Shown here: piece by piece, positions 11,701 to 15,806 of the stretch
Layout: each line of letters starts with the position of its first letter
Numbering within the stretch: the first letter of the stretch is position 1
NCBI GenBank assembly: GCA_009760855.2
Contig: WPIO01000449.1
Span: 27,501 to 43,306 of the forward strand
Source of the DNA: Cristatella mucedo
Lineage: Eukaryota > Bryozoa > Phylactolaemata > Cristatellidae
Direction: 5' to 3'
DNA length: 15,806 nucleotides
Position numbers and translations under genes: made by a program
The notes under the pieces: model-generated
Told to the model about the DNA's origin: nothing
Seen by the model: the letters and a program-made list of their open reading frames with translations, nothing else
Database searches by the model: none

Positions 11701-14700
11701 GCTCGTCCCATCGGGGCACGGACGGGGCCCGATGGACCGTCGGGCCTCGGATGCCCAGTGCACTTCACGTCGCTAAGCCTTGAACGGCCATGCATGCGGG
11801 ACGCCCTAGCGGTCGAGAGCTGCTGGAGTCGTGCTGCAGCTGCTCTTGGAGACTCAACTTGCCCAAACTTTGGAGAGAGAAACCTGGGGTTGCTTTTCTG
11901 GTCACGCTTCTGAGACCCTTTGTTTGTCGCAGGCCTTTGCGCGGTGAGCTAGAGCGTCCAGCAGTGGCCGTAGGAAGGCAGTGCGGAGCGGATTTTCGCT
12001 ATGACGGACGGCATCGTCCGGAAATAGTCGAGGCCCGTCTGGAACAGCACTGGTGACTGGGGACGAGGTTGGTTGGACGCAGATACCGGACGGGCTGGAC
12101 GGACAAATTCCGGGCCAGGGCTGGCTGCCCCATTCGACTGCGTAGACGTGGCTCACGCGCGCGCGAGCGCTCCCTTGGGGCACGACGACCTGGCAGGACG
12201 GACAGTGAAAATAATGACACGCTCAGTCTGCAGCGGCGTCGTGCACAGCCCCCGCCCAGAAAAGGCGGAGCTCGCGCCTCCGGACCAGCGGGTCCAACGG
12301 GGCACAGCATCAGCACCAGCGTGGCCGCCCACCGAGACGCCCAATGCCGAAGCCCCCATCAAGCCGCTCAGGTGCACATGCTTCGTGCGCCCTCGCGTCA
12401 CCCGACCTTGGATAAGGTGCTTTCCCGCGAGGATTCGCAAGCGTGAGGAAGCCATGTGTAAGGGAGTGAAACGCCCACGGCCGGTTGCTCTGCACCTCCT
12501 GGGGCGTAATAACGCCTTCTCCTAACGCTGTCTCCACGAGCGCCGGACTGCGTCGCGCGCGGTGCCCGAATAATGGTTAAACAGTGACATCAGGGAGTTG
12601 TGGCCAGCGCAGGCCAACCACGTCCTGCGGTGGCAAGCGGACGGCCTCGCCTCCATCCCCACGACCAGGGCTGCGGCGACCAGTGCGCGGGCTCCCAGCT
12701 TGACGGTTTTCAACGCGCCAGCGCCGCTGAACACCGTGGCAGGCCCAAAGAGTCACAGTATGCCAATCCATTAAACATATTCATCTACAAAATTGGCATA
12801 CCACATGACTTTGTAAACTTCGACTGAGACGCTTCAAAACATGCAGCAGCACTCGAAACCCTGGGTACAATCGTCGGTTGGTACAAAGGCTCTTTTGACA
12901 CCCCCGGGTCAAAAGCTAGTATGCAGAGGCGGCAACGTTGCGAGGGCACGGCAGCAGCAGCGCCGAGCATCTGGGCCACACAACGCGCGCGGGAGCGAAG
13001 CACGTGACATTCCGGGCGCATCGGTGACGCGAGCTTCCCTGCGCGCCAACGGTCCCAGTTCCACCGTCGGGACCATCACCGACTGCGCCATGGCGCCCGG
13101 GCTCGAGGCAGGGCATGCCGACGATGCACTCCCTCCCGAGTAGGCGCGCCAGGACCGCTCCGTTTCGCCGTCCAGCGGAAAGGCGCCGGCGTTAGGCGCG
13201 GGACCCAGCTCGCCCACCAGAGTGTCACGACGATTGCCGTACCGGGCGCAGAGGTTTGAAGCGAGCGCCGGGTGTCCACTAGAGGCACCACGTAGCGACG
13301 CCTGCAAACTGACGAGCCTCGGCACAAAAAGAGGGCGCGGCCTCCGCGGCTGACGAGCCGTAAATGGTGCACCGAGGGCTTCGTGCCAACGGACAAGCAC
13401 TGGCAGGCATGGCTGCCGGCAGCGCACGTGTGACCCGAAGCGTGAGCGGACGACGGGGACGTGCAGGAGCTGGCAGGCGCACCTGGATCGCGTGCGGATT
13501 GCCCACGGAGGGGCGTTGATGGTGCTGCCGAAAGTCGGTTTGGTCGCGTCCGCCTGCTGCTCACGACGGAGAGCGAAGGTGCAGGCTCGACGCCAAGCGG
13601 CTTGAGGAACGCGTCCGAGAGCCGAGGGGACTCACGGGAGGGCCAGCCCAGGGTGCATCCAGGTCGCGGCCCCATGCCGTTTCCCACGGGTGCCCATGCC
13701 GGCAAAACACGCTTACCAGATTGGGGCCGCTTGTTCTGGTGCCGCACTTCTGCTTTGATAGCTTTTCCGGGAAACGGAGGTGAGCCCCACGAGGGCTAAG
13801 GTCGTTTGCAGCTGATGGGCAGGCCGACATAGGGCAATCTGTTTCAAACAAGTGGCGCTACTGCTATCGCCGGTCGACTGCTTGCGCAAAATGCGGGAAG
13901 GCCTGCAAGCTGCGGGCAAGGTGACTGGTGCCGGCGCACAAGGCGGTTGCGAGAGTCACCCGTTTCATCTTTCATCCGAGTTTAAGATCGCATTGTGGCA
14001 TAGGTGACGTGGACGAAGGTGCTCACCTTGGACTCTACGGGGACTGATCTGGAACCACGGCGGCTGCCACCGGGTCAGCTGCTGACTAGGCACCATGCCT
14101 CCGGTAAGGCCTGCAAGGCGCTTGGCGGCCTAGACAGGCCAAAGTGCCCGCGTGCAAGGCTGACAAACTCGTGTCGGGCTGCGTGCGTCGCCGGCTCCGC
14201 GTGCAGGGCTGCTGGCGCAAGCCGCCATCGTGCGGCCGGGCGTACATCAGCAGCCAGCGGGAAGGGCCACTTCTTGGCCGGGCCTCTCTAGCTGACGAGG
14301 CGCCAGGTTGAGAGGGAAAAGGAAACGGGCTGAGCGAATTCGACAACAAAGCGATGGTGGCCGTGATAACAGGGAGAGACCACAAAACTCACGATGAGAG
14401 CTCAGCCGGCTCATGCAGGAGGCGAACCCCGCATGGACTTCGCCAGCAGTGTTTGGTTTGAGGACGTCATCAAACTTCGGCCAACAGGAGGCATTATTAT
14501 AGATATTATTTTTATACTATAATAGAGGCATTATAGGCATTATACATTATTTTAGATATATAGGACTCATTCTATGTCTCCTACGGGAGTGAGCGTGGTG
14601 GACGGGCCCGGGCTCAGCTCTCACCTGGACTTTTCTTGTGAAGGAAATCGAGCGAGGGCGTTGCATCGTTCTGGCGGCCGCCGAAGCCAAACCGAGTGGA

Positions 14701-15806
14701 CGGCCGTCCGAACCGCCGGACCAGGGCGTATTGGTGGCCACCACCAACCTTCAGCTGCCCGCCGGGCAAGCCCGGTATGTCAGCGGTTGGGCTCGCCGTA
14801 GCGCAGGGCTTTGCCGGTATCAACCTTCTCTTCCATTGGCCACTATTAATTTTCGCCAAAAGCTTGCCAGTCGAAGAAGAAAGTAGGATCACGAGGTCAC
14901 GGATTGCCATAAAGCCTGCTAAGCTAGGAGGGGCGCCACTCGCCGACCGAGTAGGAGGGCAGCAACCGGAAAGGCCGGCATTTCTCACCTGCCGGCTCGG
15001 GTGGAGCCCATGTTCGACTTGGTGGGAGCCAATCCAGAGCGCGCGCGGCTCTTGCAGAAGACGTCTACCGGTGATGGCAGACTCGCGGTCGCCGGCCTCT
15101 TGCCTGTGCCGCGCCAACGTGTTAAGCAGAGGCGGTGTCGACGCCGCACTCAGGCGACTTCGGGAGTCTGGTGAGGCCAGACGGAAGGTGATACGACGAG
15201 AGCATAACCAGTTGGGCACTCGGGGTTGCAGGCACAAAAATAGAAGGCCACGACGACGCTGACAGACGAAACAAGCTGCTGAGACAAACGACGACTGACC
15301 TGGCCATCCCAGCAATGTCGTAGTTACCTCTGTGCAACCAGCGTGGCATGATGCGCCTCGCATCAGCCGACTCTGCAGCATTATCGCAACGATCCTCGCT
15401 GCGGCACAGTCACCTGGCAGCAAGGCGAAGACGCTTGATAAAAATAGCTTGATAAAATCAATGACAGACTAGCTGAGGTGGGGAGGTGGGGAAAAGTTTG
15501 CCACTGCACGACTGCAGGTTTGCTGCCGCACTGACCCTGTTTGAACGACTGGCACATGCCACGACCAGAGAGCATGCCCAGTTTGGGAGAACTGTAATGG
15601 ACGTGGCAAGTCGGACGATGTTGGATCCGCCCACGATCGCCGATCACACTGTCCGGTGCGCACGCGTGAGAGCGAGGTCCATGGCGAGCAGGCTTGGGAT
15701 GAGCAGGCCGTGTCCACTGTGAAGTTTCGGGCCTACGGCAACGACACGGCGCGCTTTGTTGCGAAAAACTAGAGTGCAACACGCTAACTGAAACGAAGTA
15801 CAACAG
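2371..15806 (-). CDS. FASN: Animal-type fatty acid synthase (FASN-like), 5'-partial, multi-exon, frame-broken
   Basis: This is the whole gene as far as it lies in the window; its 5' end is off the right edge. The cytosolic homodimeric enzyme builds palmitate-type fatty acids from acetyl-CoA, malonyl-CoA and NADPH. Conserved blocks occur in family order on one strand: KS DTACSS, MAT HSxGE, DH HxxxGxxxxP-like, ME and psi-KR blocks, [15 protein letters not shown] Rossmann and [25 protein letters not shown] and EGDH. About 28 exons can be placed, mostly with GT-AG borders and phase-consistent joins. Having both an ER and a C-terminal TE, plus degenerate ME and psi-KR, points to FASN rather than an animal polyketide synthase. 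Many one- or two-base indels break the frame inside exons. I favour sequencing indels over pseudogenization because splice sites and active sites are kept. Confidence is high for identity and moderate for function of this copy. Confidence 0.94.
2896..3202 (-). CDS. FASN exon: thioesterase, catalytic Ser and Asp
   Basis: Between a TGCCGTAG acceptor and an AG-GTACGG donor the strand reads GYSFG (Ser codon 3151-3153), [42 protein letters not shown], then [16 protein letters not shown] in another frame. Ser in GYSFG and Asp in DGSP (codon 3065-3067) are two members of the TE triad, which frees the finished fatty acid. Three small indels surround GYSFG and more follow KASF. Confidence 0.94.
3475..3977 (-). 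CDS. FASN exon: acyl carrier protein and thioesterase start
   Basis: After a CCCTCCAG acceptor the exon reads [20 protein letters not shown] and [16 protein letters not shown]. The Ser codon at 3916-3918 takes the 4'-phosphopantetheine arm that carries the growing chain. An extra base near 3867 and a missing one near 3833 put the last ACP helix (LPMKAIR, then AKLRELAA) in other frames. A Gln/Pro/Ser-rich linker of about 60 residues follows. The TE begins with [22 protein letters not shown] and GSIEALA, like human LFLVHPIEGSTTVFHSLA. The donor is GTGAGC. Confidence 0.95.
4105..4369 (-). CDS. FASN exon: ketoreductase end, into ACP
   Basis: After a TCGTCGCAG acceptor it reads [43 protein letters not shown] in another frame, [15 protein letters not shown] and [10 protein letters not shown] before GTATTT. 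Human has [41 protein letters not shown] and [11 protein letters not shown]. Two opposing indels near 4255 and 4215 bracket the [11 protein letters not shown] block. Confidence 0.95.
4506..4727 (-). CDS. FASN exon: ketoreductase catalytic region
   Basis: The exon reads [27 protein letters not shown], then [21 protein letters not shown] and NAAMER in other frames. FSSI-GxRGNxGQxNYG carries the KR catalytic Ser and Tyr of the short-chain dehydrogenase-type site; both are visible. The acceptor CTGAAG gives 4727. The donor is either GTGCGT (4506) or GTGAGC (4502). Indels lie near 4687, 4630 and 4541. Confidence 0.93.
4900..5058 (-). CDS. FASN exon: ketoreductase, middle
   Basis: After a CGTGCTGCAG acceptor it reads [43 protein letters not shown], then one extra T and LAM before GTGAGC. 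The family pattern is [21 protein letters not shown] and LGPVGGVFNLA. The phase joins correctly to both neighbours (STG-YQ and LAM-VLR). Confidence 0.93.
5202..5397 (-). CDS. FASN exon: ketoreductase, Rossmann motif
   Basis: The exon starts after TTTCGAG and ends at CCG then GTAGGT. It reads [28 protein letters not shown], then [20 protein letters not shown] and [15 protein letters not shown] in three successive frames. GGLG-FG is the NADPH-binding motif of the KR, which reduces the beta-keto group. One base is missing inside that motif near 5282 and bases are missing near 5241. Confidence 0.95.
5474..5521. repeat. 22-bp tandem duplication in an ER-KR intron
   Basis: The unit CGGCAGCGATCCGAAGTGCTTT occurs twice, the second copy with a single G-to-C change, followed by a partial third copy. 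It lies in the 180-base intron between the last ER exon and the first KR exon and affects no coding sequence. Confidence 0.9.
5578..5802 (-). CDS. FASN exon: enoyl reductase C-terminal part
   Basis: The exon starts after CACTGTAG and ends at AAG then GTATGC. It reads [20 protein letters not shown] and DW, then [31 protein letters not shown] and MGEVLVKV. These blocks lie in three frames. Indels sit at a shortened T run near 5790 and near 5716, 5662, 5627-5619 and 5600. The human sequence [11 protein letters not shown] through MAQGKHIGKVVVQV matches block for block. Confidence 0.95.
5915..6038 (-). CDS. FASN exon: enoyl reductase, VLNSLAE block
   Basis: The acceptor CGCTGTAG and the donor G then GTTAGT frame an exon reading [26 protein letters not shown], then one inserted base near 5966, then [13 protein letters not shown] in the next frame. 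The human counterpart is VDLVLNSLAEEKLQASVRCL followed by EIGKFDLSQNHPLG. This is part of the nucleotide-binding subdomain. Confidence 0.95.
6165..6395 (-). CDS. FASN exon: enoyl reductase, NADPH-binding motif
   Basis: The exon runs from a CGTTGCAG acceptor to a GTGAGT donor. It reads [20 protein letters not shown], continues as [20 protein letters not shown] and FPQLSSQ, then FCNSRDASF in another frame, and EYDISA back in the first. SGSGGVG is the glycine-rich NADPH loop of the ER. A missing base near 6227 and an extra G near 6195 compensate one another. The join to the next exon reads GVDVVLNSL in correct phase. Confidence 0.95.
6498..6718 (-). CDS. FASN exon: enoyl reductase, LGMEFSG block
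   Basis: The acceptor TTGTTGCAG gives a start at 6718. It reads [18 protein letters not shown], a shifted segment, [20 protein letters not shown] and SLE, then PLVTR at the 3' end before GTGAGA. Family blocks: [39 protein letters not shown]. The VPVVYATAYY part is scrambled by indels around 6520-6550. This is the substrate-binding half of the NADPH-dependent enoyl reductase. Confidence 0.88.
6719..7028 (-). other. Intron between the first two ER exons
   Basis: It has a GTGACT donor and a TTGTTGCAG acceptor. I find no conserved FASN segment inside and no other gene. Confidence 0.6.
7029..7228 (-). CDS. FASN exon: enoyl reductase start (SLNFRD block)
   Basis: After a GGTCGCAG acceptor it reads [21 protein letters not shown] (second frame), [19 protein letters not shown] (third frame), then [20 protein letters not shown] back in the first frame. 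This is the human pattern FVSTLTRGDLSSIRWV, CTVYYASLNFRDIMLATGKLSPDAIPG, the entry into the ER. All three frames are used within 150 bases. The donor is CCCG then GTGACT. Confidence 0.88.
7430..7444. repeat. 15-base poly-G run
   Basis: A run of 15 G on the plus strand lies in the intron below the psi-KR candidate exon. Several other long homopolymers follow up to about 7860. Confidence 0.95.
7459..7650 (-). CDS. FASN exon candidate: pseudo-ketoreductase
   Basis: In alternating frames the strand reads TRLFVA, SSRGVG, ANCKQ with GG, and VRWMLHSES. The family has RPVWLKA, SGVVGLVNCLRREPGG and RLRCVLLSN here. The order is right but no single frame is convincing, and homopolymer runs (C7, A6, A5T4 among them) make indels likely. 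Borders are approximate. The psi-KR subdomain is structural and lacks a catalytic role. Confidence 0.35.
   Translation of the reverse strand, partial: ASPRPEEPASLPMAKIFRTRLFVARGVFFNIESLSSRGVGQLQAIGGVRWMLHSESPVGQQDP
7746..7925 (-). CDS. FASN exon: end of ME / start of pseudo-KR
   Basis: The minus strand holds an open stretch reading [21 protein letters not shown], followed by an acidic segment, [14 protein letters not shown], before a CAG then GTACCG donor. It matches the family block LRLVGLKKSFYGSTLFLCR in position and pattern. The upstream acceptor is uncertain (GGGCTGCAG gives about 7925). Confidence is limited because this segment is poorly conserved among animals. Confidence 0.45.
7926..8306 (-). 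other. Probable intron within the ME / pseudo-KR region
   Basis: About 380 bases, half of it the polypurine tract at 8062-8240. The FASN segment expected between the two neighbouring exons (about 40 residues) was not recognised here, so a small exon may be hidden or lost. Confidence 0.4.
8062..8240. repeat. GA-rich polypurine tract
   Basis: Nearly 180 bases of the plus strand are almost only A and G, with imperfect GAGA and GGAG repeats. On the gene strand it is a polypyrimidine stretch inside an intron. Confidence 0.9.
8307..8395 (-). CDS. FASN exon: ME, late segment
   Basis: The strong acceptor CTGTTGCAG (exon start 8395) is followed by [19 protein letters not shown] and [10 protein letters not shown]. 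This aligns with the ME stretch that in human reads VCNCAVAALGDPASALSN and ends MVAALREGG. The donor is weak (GTCTAC). It is a short exon of about 89 bases and needs one frame change. An exon covering the following 40 or so family residues was not found. Confidence 0.45.
8476..9271 (-). CDS. FASN exon(s): non-catalytic methyltransferase (ME) region
   Basis: This region is less conserved but in register with FASN. Segments read [28 protein letters not shown] (human [21 protein letters not shown]), [20 protein letters not shown] (the relic of SAM motif I; human LAGHGHLYSRI), a CTAL/YTAT-like block, ALGRAAAQQ, and [11 protein letters not shown] (human LQQHDVAQGQWDP). In animals the ME domain does not methylate and serves as scaffold. 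The exon ends at GTGAAG then GTACAC. The 5' limit and whether this is one exon or two are uncertain; 9271 follows a GACGCAG acceptor. Confidence 0.5.
9347..9734 (-). CDS. FASN exon: DH end and post-DH linker
   Basis: The exon reads [23 protein letters not shown], then [18 protein letters not shown] and VETVALLRA just before GTAAGC. The order and spacing fit human MLQMSILGSAKHG, LYLPTRV, SGLHTESAP and ILEKFCFTPH. The catalytic DH Asp that precedes MLQ cannot be confirmed because the frame is disturbed there. The CGCGCAG acceptor at 9734 is plausible. This segment closes the DH hot-dog fold and leads into the structural core. Confidence 0.65.
9735..10169 (-). other. Intron between DH exons
   Basis: About 435 bases from a GTGAGC donor to a CGCGCAG acceptor. 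No conserved segment is visible on either strand. Confidence 0.5.
10170..10488 (-). CDS. FASN exon: DH second half, LRLRGYEYG block
   Basis: After a GCGGCAG acceptor the exon carries TLWITSLPA and AFSRDD in alternating frames, VLSG, and then LT-E-FYEE, LRL, RGYE and QGILQLS. This is the DH segment that in human reads AEVYKELRLRGYDYGPHFQGIL. The proposed end is GATCGCT before GTGAGC. The RGY block is near 10220-10240. Several indels break the frame between YEE, LRL and RGY. Confidence 0.75.
10652..10782 (-). CDS. FASN exon: DH, GYL and DVVI blocks
   Basis: The acceptor CTCTTGCAG gives an exon start at 10782. In one open stretch it reads [18 protein letters not shown] and [13 protein letters not shown]. 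Human FASN has ATGYLSIVWKTLARALG and VFEDVVLHQATIL at the same place, directly after the catalytic His block. The G before GYL would come from the previous exon. The donor is weak (GTCTAT), so the 3' end is approximate. Confidence 0.75.
10783..11340 (-). other. Intron between the DH catalytic-His exon and the GYL exon
   Basis: The longest intron recognised, about 558 bases, ending at CTCTTGCAG. Its start lacks a clear GT. It holds a GA-rich tract near 11094-11137 and no recognisable gene. Confidence 0.5.
11094..11137. repeat. GA-rich microsatellite
   Basis: Interrupted GAGA and GGAGAG repeats on the plus strand inside a DH intron. Confidence 0.85.
11341..11772 (-). CDS. FASN exon: MAT-DH junction and DH catalytic His
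   Basis: The exon likely begins after GGCTTAG. It reads GIGRAF (human FLAGIGRLHL), [15 protein letters not shown] (human ANPNALFPPVEFP), [15 protein letters not shown] (human IKWDHSLAW) and finally [16 protein letters not shown]. The last block corresponds to the DH HxxxGxxxxP motif (human DHTLDGRVLFP), with the His codon at 11368-11370. The conserved Gly after Asp is missing, either a true loss or a 3-base net deletion. No GT donor is visible at the expected place after CCCGGC. DH dehydrates the beta-hydroxyacyl-ACP. Confidence 0.65.
11950..12137 (-). CDS. FASN exon: MAT C-terminal part (SPVLF block)
   Basis: After a TACGCAG acceptor the exon reads [17 protein letters not shown] and, in another frame, [10 protein letters not shown], then PDDAV and [13 protein letters not shown]. 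The family block is NNLVSPVLFQEAL, then VPEHAVVLEIAPHALL. SPVLF lies near 12050-12065. I see no clear GT donor at the 3' end, so the border is approximate; the following sequence to 11773 looks intronic. Confidence 0.65.
12402..12670 (-). CDS. FASN exon: MAT, HNS and AFHS blocks
   Basis: After a CGCCGCAG acceptor the exon reads [52 protein letters not shown] and then [11 protein letters not shown]. Animal FASN MAT has the same series: a CHNS block, TVSG, a helix, and the GMAFHS block whose His is the general base. The AFHS His codon lies near 12469. Extra bases around HNS and after AFHS shift the frame. The 3' border is one of two GT sites (12402 or 12407). Confidence 0.72.
12671..13079 (-). 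other. Intron within MAT
   Basis: About 409 bases from a GTGATG donor to a CGCCGCAG acceptor. The flanking exons join AAVG to LVVGM as in the family, so nothing coding is missing here. Confidence 0.55.
13080..13301 (-). CDS. FASN exon: MAT catalytic serine region
   Basis: The acceptor is GTTTGCAG, exon start 13301. The exon reads VVPLVDT, then TAIV, and CAC TCT with an extra G before GTG GGC GAG CTG: the HSVGELG motif of the MAT nucleophile elbow. The His codon is at 13222-13224 and the Ser codon at 13219-13221. Downstream it reads a damaged [18 protein letters not shown] and AVG, as in the FASN AYWRGQC and PGAMAAVG blocks. The exon ends before GTGATG. Frame jumps flank the active-site motif. 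Confidence 0.78.
13483..13761 (-). CDS. FASN exon: MAT N-terminal part
   Basis: The exon reads [13 protein letters not shown], then a VF-GMGTRW block (human CSGMGTQW) around 13690-13710, [29 protein letters not shown] and VGNPHAIQ just before a CAG then GTGCGC donor. This is the start of the malonyl/acetyl transferase, which moves acyl groups from CoA to the ACP. The 5' border is uncertain (13761 or 13749). At least four indels shift the frame in this exon. The match to the human order (GMGTQW, then SILRSDEAVKPFG, then TAIQ) is clear. Confidence 0.78.
13762..14093 (-). other. Intron between linker and MAT
   Basis: About 330 bases. The donor is weak and the acceptor position uncertain. No family motif was found inside. 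Confidence 0.45.
14094..14287 (-). CDS. FASN exon: KS-MAT linker domain
   Basis: After a CAGCTAG acceptor the minus strand reads [13 protein letters not shown], then [21 protein letters not shown] in another frame, and APCRPYR at the end. This matches the linker between KS and MAT: a short strand (LVxxxRT), a helix-rich part and a conserved PFRGY/PYRGY signature. The linker packs KS against MAT. The donor (ATG then GTGCCT) is weak, so the 3' border is approximate. Confidence 0.6.
14288..14624 (-). other. Intron between KS and linker
   Basis: About 337 bases from a GTGAGA donor to a CAGCTAG acceptor. It contains the AT-rich island at 14490-14570 and nothing else recognisable. Confidence 0.6.
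14490..14570. repeat. AT-rich island with repeated GGCATTAT
   Basis: About 80 bases, mostly A and T, in a surrounding GC-rich intron. GGCATTAT occurs three times (near 14490, 14527 and 14537). It may be an expanded simple repeat or a small insertion; no inverted ends or target duplication are evident. Confidence 0.7.
14625..14915 (-). CDS. FASN exon: ketosynthase C-terminal part
   Basis: The exon starts after a TTAGCAG acceptor and ends at AAGTCCAG then GTGAGA. It reads [12 protein letters not shown], later [23 protein letters not shown] in another frame, then RFGFGG and [10 protein letters not shown]. This follows the KS end of animal FASN, with the PNPDIPGL-type and NSFGFGGxN blocks. About a dozen residues between ILLSSSTGK and the RYGEPN block have no counterpart in the human enzyme; they may be lineage-specific or an artefact of shifted frames. 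The join with the upstream exon restores the PAS-G dipeptide. Confidence 0.8.
14989..15226 (-). CDS. FASN exon: ketosynthase, TFPSG / EAHGTG / KSNMGH blocks
   Basis: Conserved KS blocks appear in the right order: [22 protein letters not shown] (split over two frames), a damaged EAHGTG region around 15100-15120 where GGCACAGGC is intact, [18 protein letters not shown], and then IGS-TKSNMG followed by a damaged HPEPAS. The blocks around EAHGTG and NMGH supply the two catalytic histidines of the KS triad. The donor is GGCAG then GTGAGA, exon end 14989. The start is tentative: a pyrimidine-rich run ends in TGCA where the expected AG lacks its G. An alternative acceptor, CTGTCAG, lies about 33 bases further upstream. 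Multiple indels are present. Confidence 0.8.
15328..15413 (-). CDS. FASN exon: ketosynthase, CRSE block
   Basis: This small exon starts after a CTGCCAG acceptor and ends at a GTAACT donor. Together with the last base of the upstream exon it reads Q-G-D and then the CRSE motif in a shifted frame. It continues as IVAIMLQSR and ADARRI, matching the KS segment between LGML and the TFPSG block (human GYCRSEGVVAVLL). Two frame jumps are needed within 86 bases. It lies 122 bases below the active-site exon. Confidence 0.75.
15536..15768 (-). CDS. FASN exon: ketosynthase active-site region
   Basis: This exon carries the KS nucleophile. The minus strand reads TVDTACSS, with the Cys codon at 15703-15705. 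In shifted frames it continues as [30 protein letters not shown] and [16 protein letters not shown]. This is the animal FASN order of active-site Cys, GQC, VGG and LGML blocks. At least three indels fall between these blocks. The 3' border is a clear donor (CAGG then GTCAGT, exon end 15536). The 5' border is uncertain: CTCTAG gives 15768 and TTTCAG gives 15787. The stretch before DTACSS, normally FDFRGPS, is recognisable only as GP and appears to have lost bases. Earlier KS exons are outside the window. Confidence 0.9.

Noticed and set aside
13390-13440. GHTCAAG on the minus strand as the MAT nucleophile motif
   Set aside because: It lies in the intron between 13483 and 13301. The true HSVGELG block with better context is at 13209-13224.
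14614-15423. A 269-codon open frame on the minus strand
   Set aside because: It crosses three KS exons and two introns; only short pieces match KS, and the conserved blocks continue in other frames.
2371-15806. Bacterial type I polyketide synthase
   Set aside because: Spliceosomal introns, animal-type ME/psi-KR/ER order and FASN-specific residues rule it out.
1-15806. CRISPR arrays, phage, IS elements, bacterial operons or riboswitches
   Set aside because: No spaced repeats, transposase, inverted ends or prokaryotic gene organisation are visible, and the DNA is clearly eukaryotic.

Overview
The window is eukaryotic (animal) genomic DNA. It is dominated by one multi-exon gene on the minus strand: a type I, animal-architecture fatty acid synthase (FASN-like megasynthase). 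Reading down the minus strand from 15806, the conserved segments appear in the exact order of metazoan FASN: ketosynthase (KS), linker, malonyl/acetyl transferase (MAT), dehydratase (DH), non-catalytic methyltransferase (ME) and pseudo-ketoreductase (psi-KR) core, enoyl reductase (ER), ketoreductase (KR), acyl carrier protein (ACP) and thioesterase (TE). The TE ends at a TGA at 2371-2373, with an AATAAA about 135 bases further on. The gene enters the window already inside the KS, so the start codon, promoter and first exons lie beyond 15806. Residue choices look protostome- or arthropod-like, but the taxon cannot be fixed from this sequence alone.

Layout: 1-2230 is lower-GC 3' flank with no gene I can support, holding a possible tRNA-derived SINE relic and CT/GA microsatellites. 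2371-4003 is TE and ACP, 4105-5397 KR, 5578-7228 ER, about 7460-9270 psi-KR and ME, 9347-11700 DH, about 11340-13761 MAT, 14094-14287 linker, and 14625-15806 KS. Most introns are short (about 70-560 bases) and most junctions are canonical GT-AG. The gene body from about 8.3 kb upward is clearly richer in G+C than the 3' flank. Introns carry GA-rich tracts, a 15-base G run, a 22-bp tandem duplication and an AT-rich island.

The most striking property is that the coding sequence is cut by dozens of one- or two-base indels. Within single exons the conserved protein jumps between all three frames, often every 30-100 bases, while nearly all splice sites and most catalytic residues survive (KS Cys, MAT Ser, ACP Ser, TE Ser/Asp/His). 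This fits residual indel error of an unpolished long-read assembly better than an old pseudogene, though a recently dead copy is not excluded. Exon limits are therefore given at splice sites, and no continuous reading frame should be expected.

The encoded enzyme would make long-chain fatty acids from acetyl- and malonyl-CoA in the cytosol: MAT loads the ACP, KS condenses, KR-DH-ER reduce fully, and TE releases the free acid. I found no second gene and no new type of system in the window.
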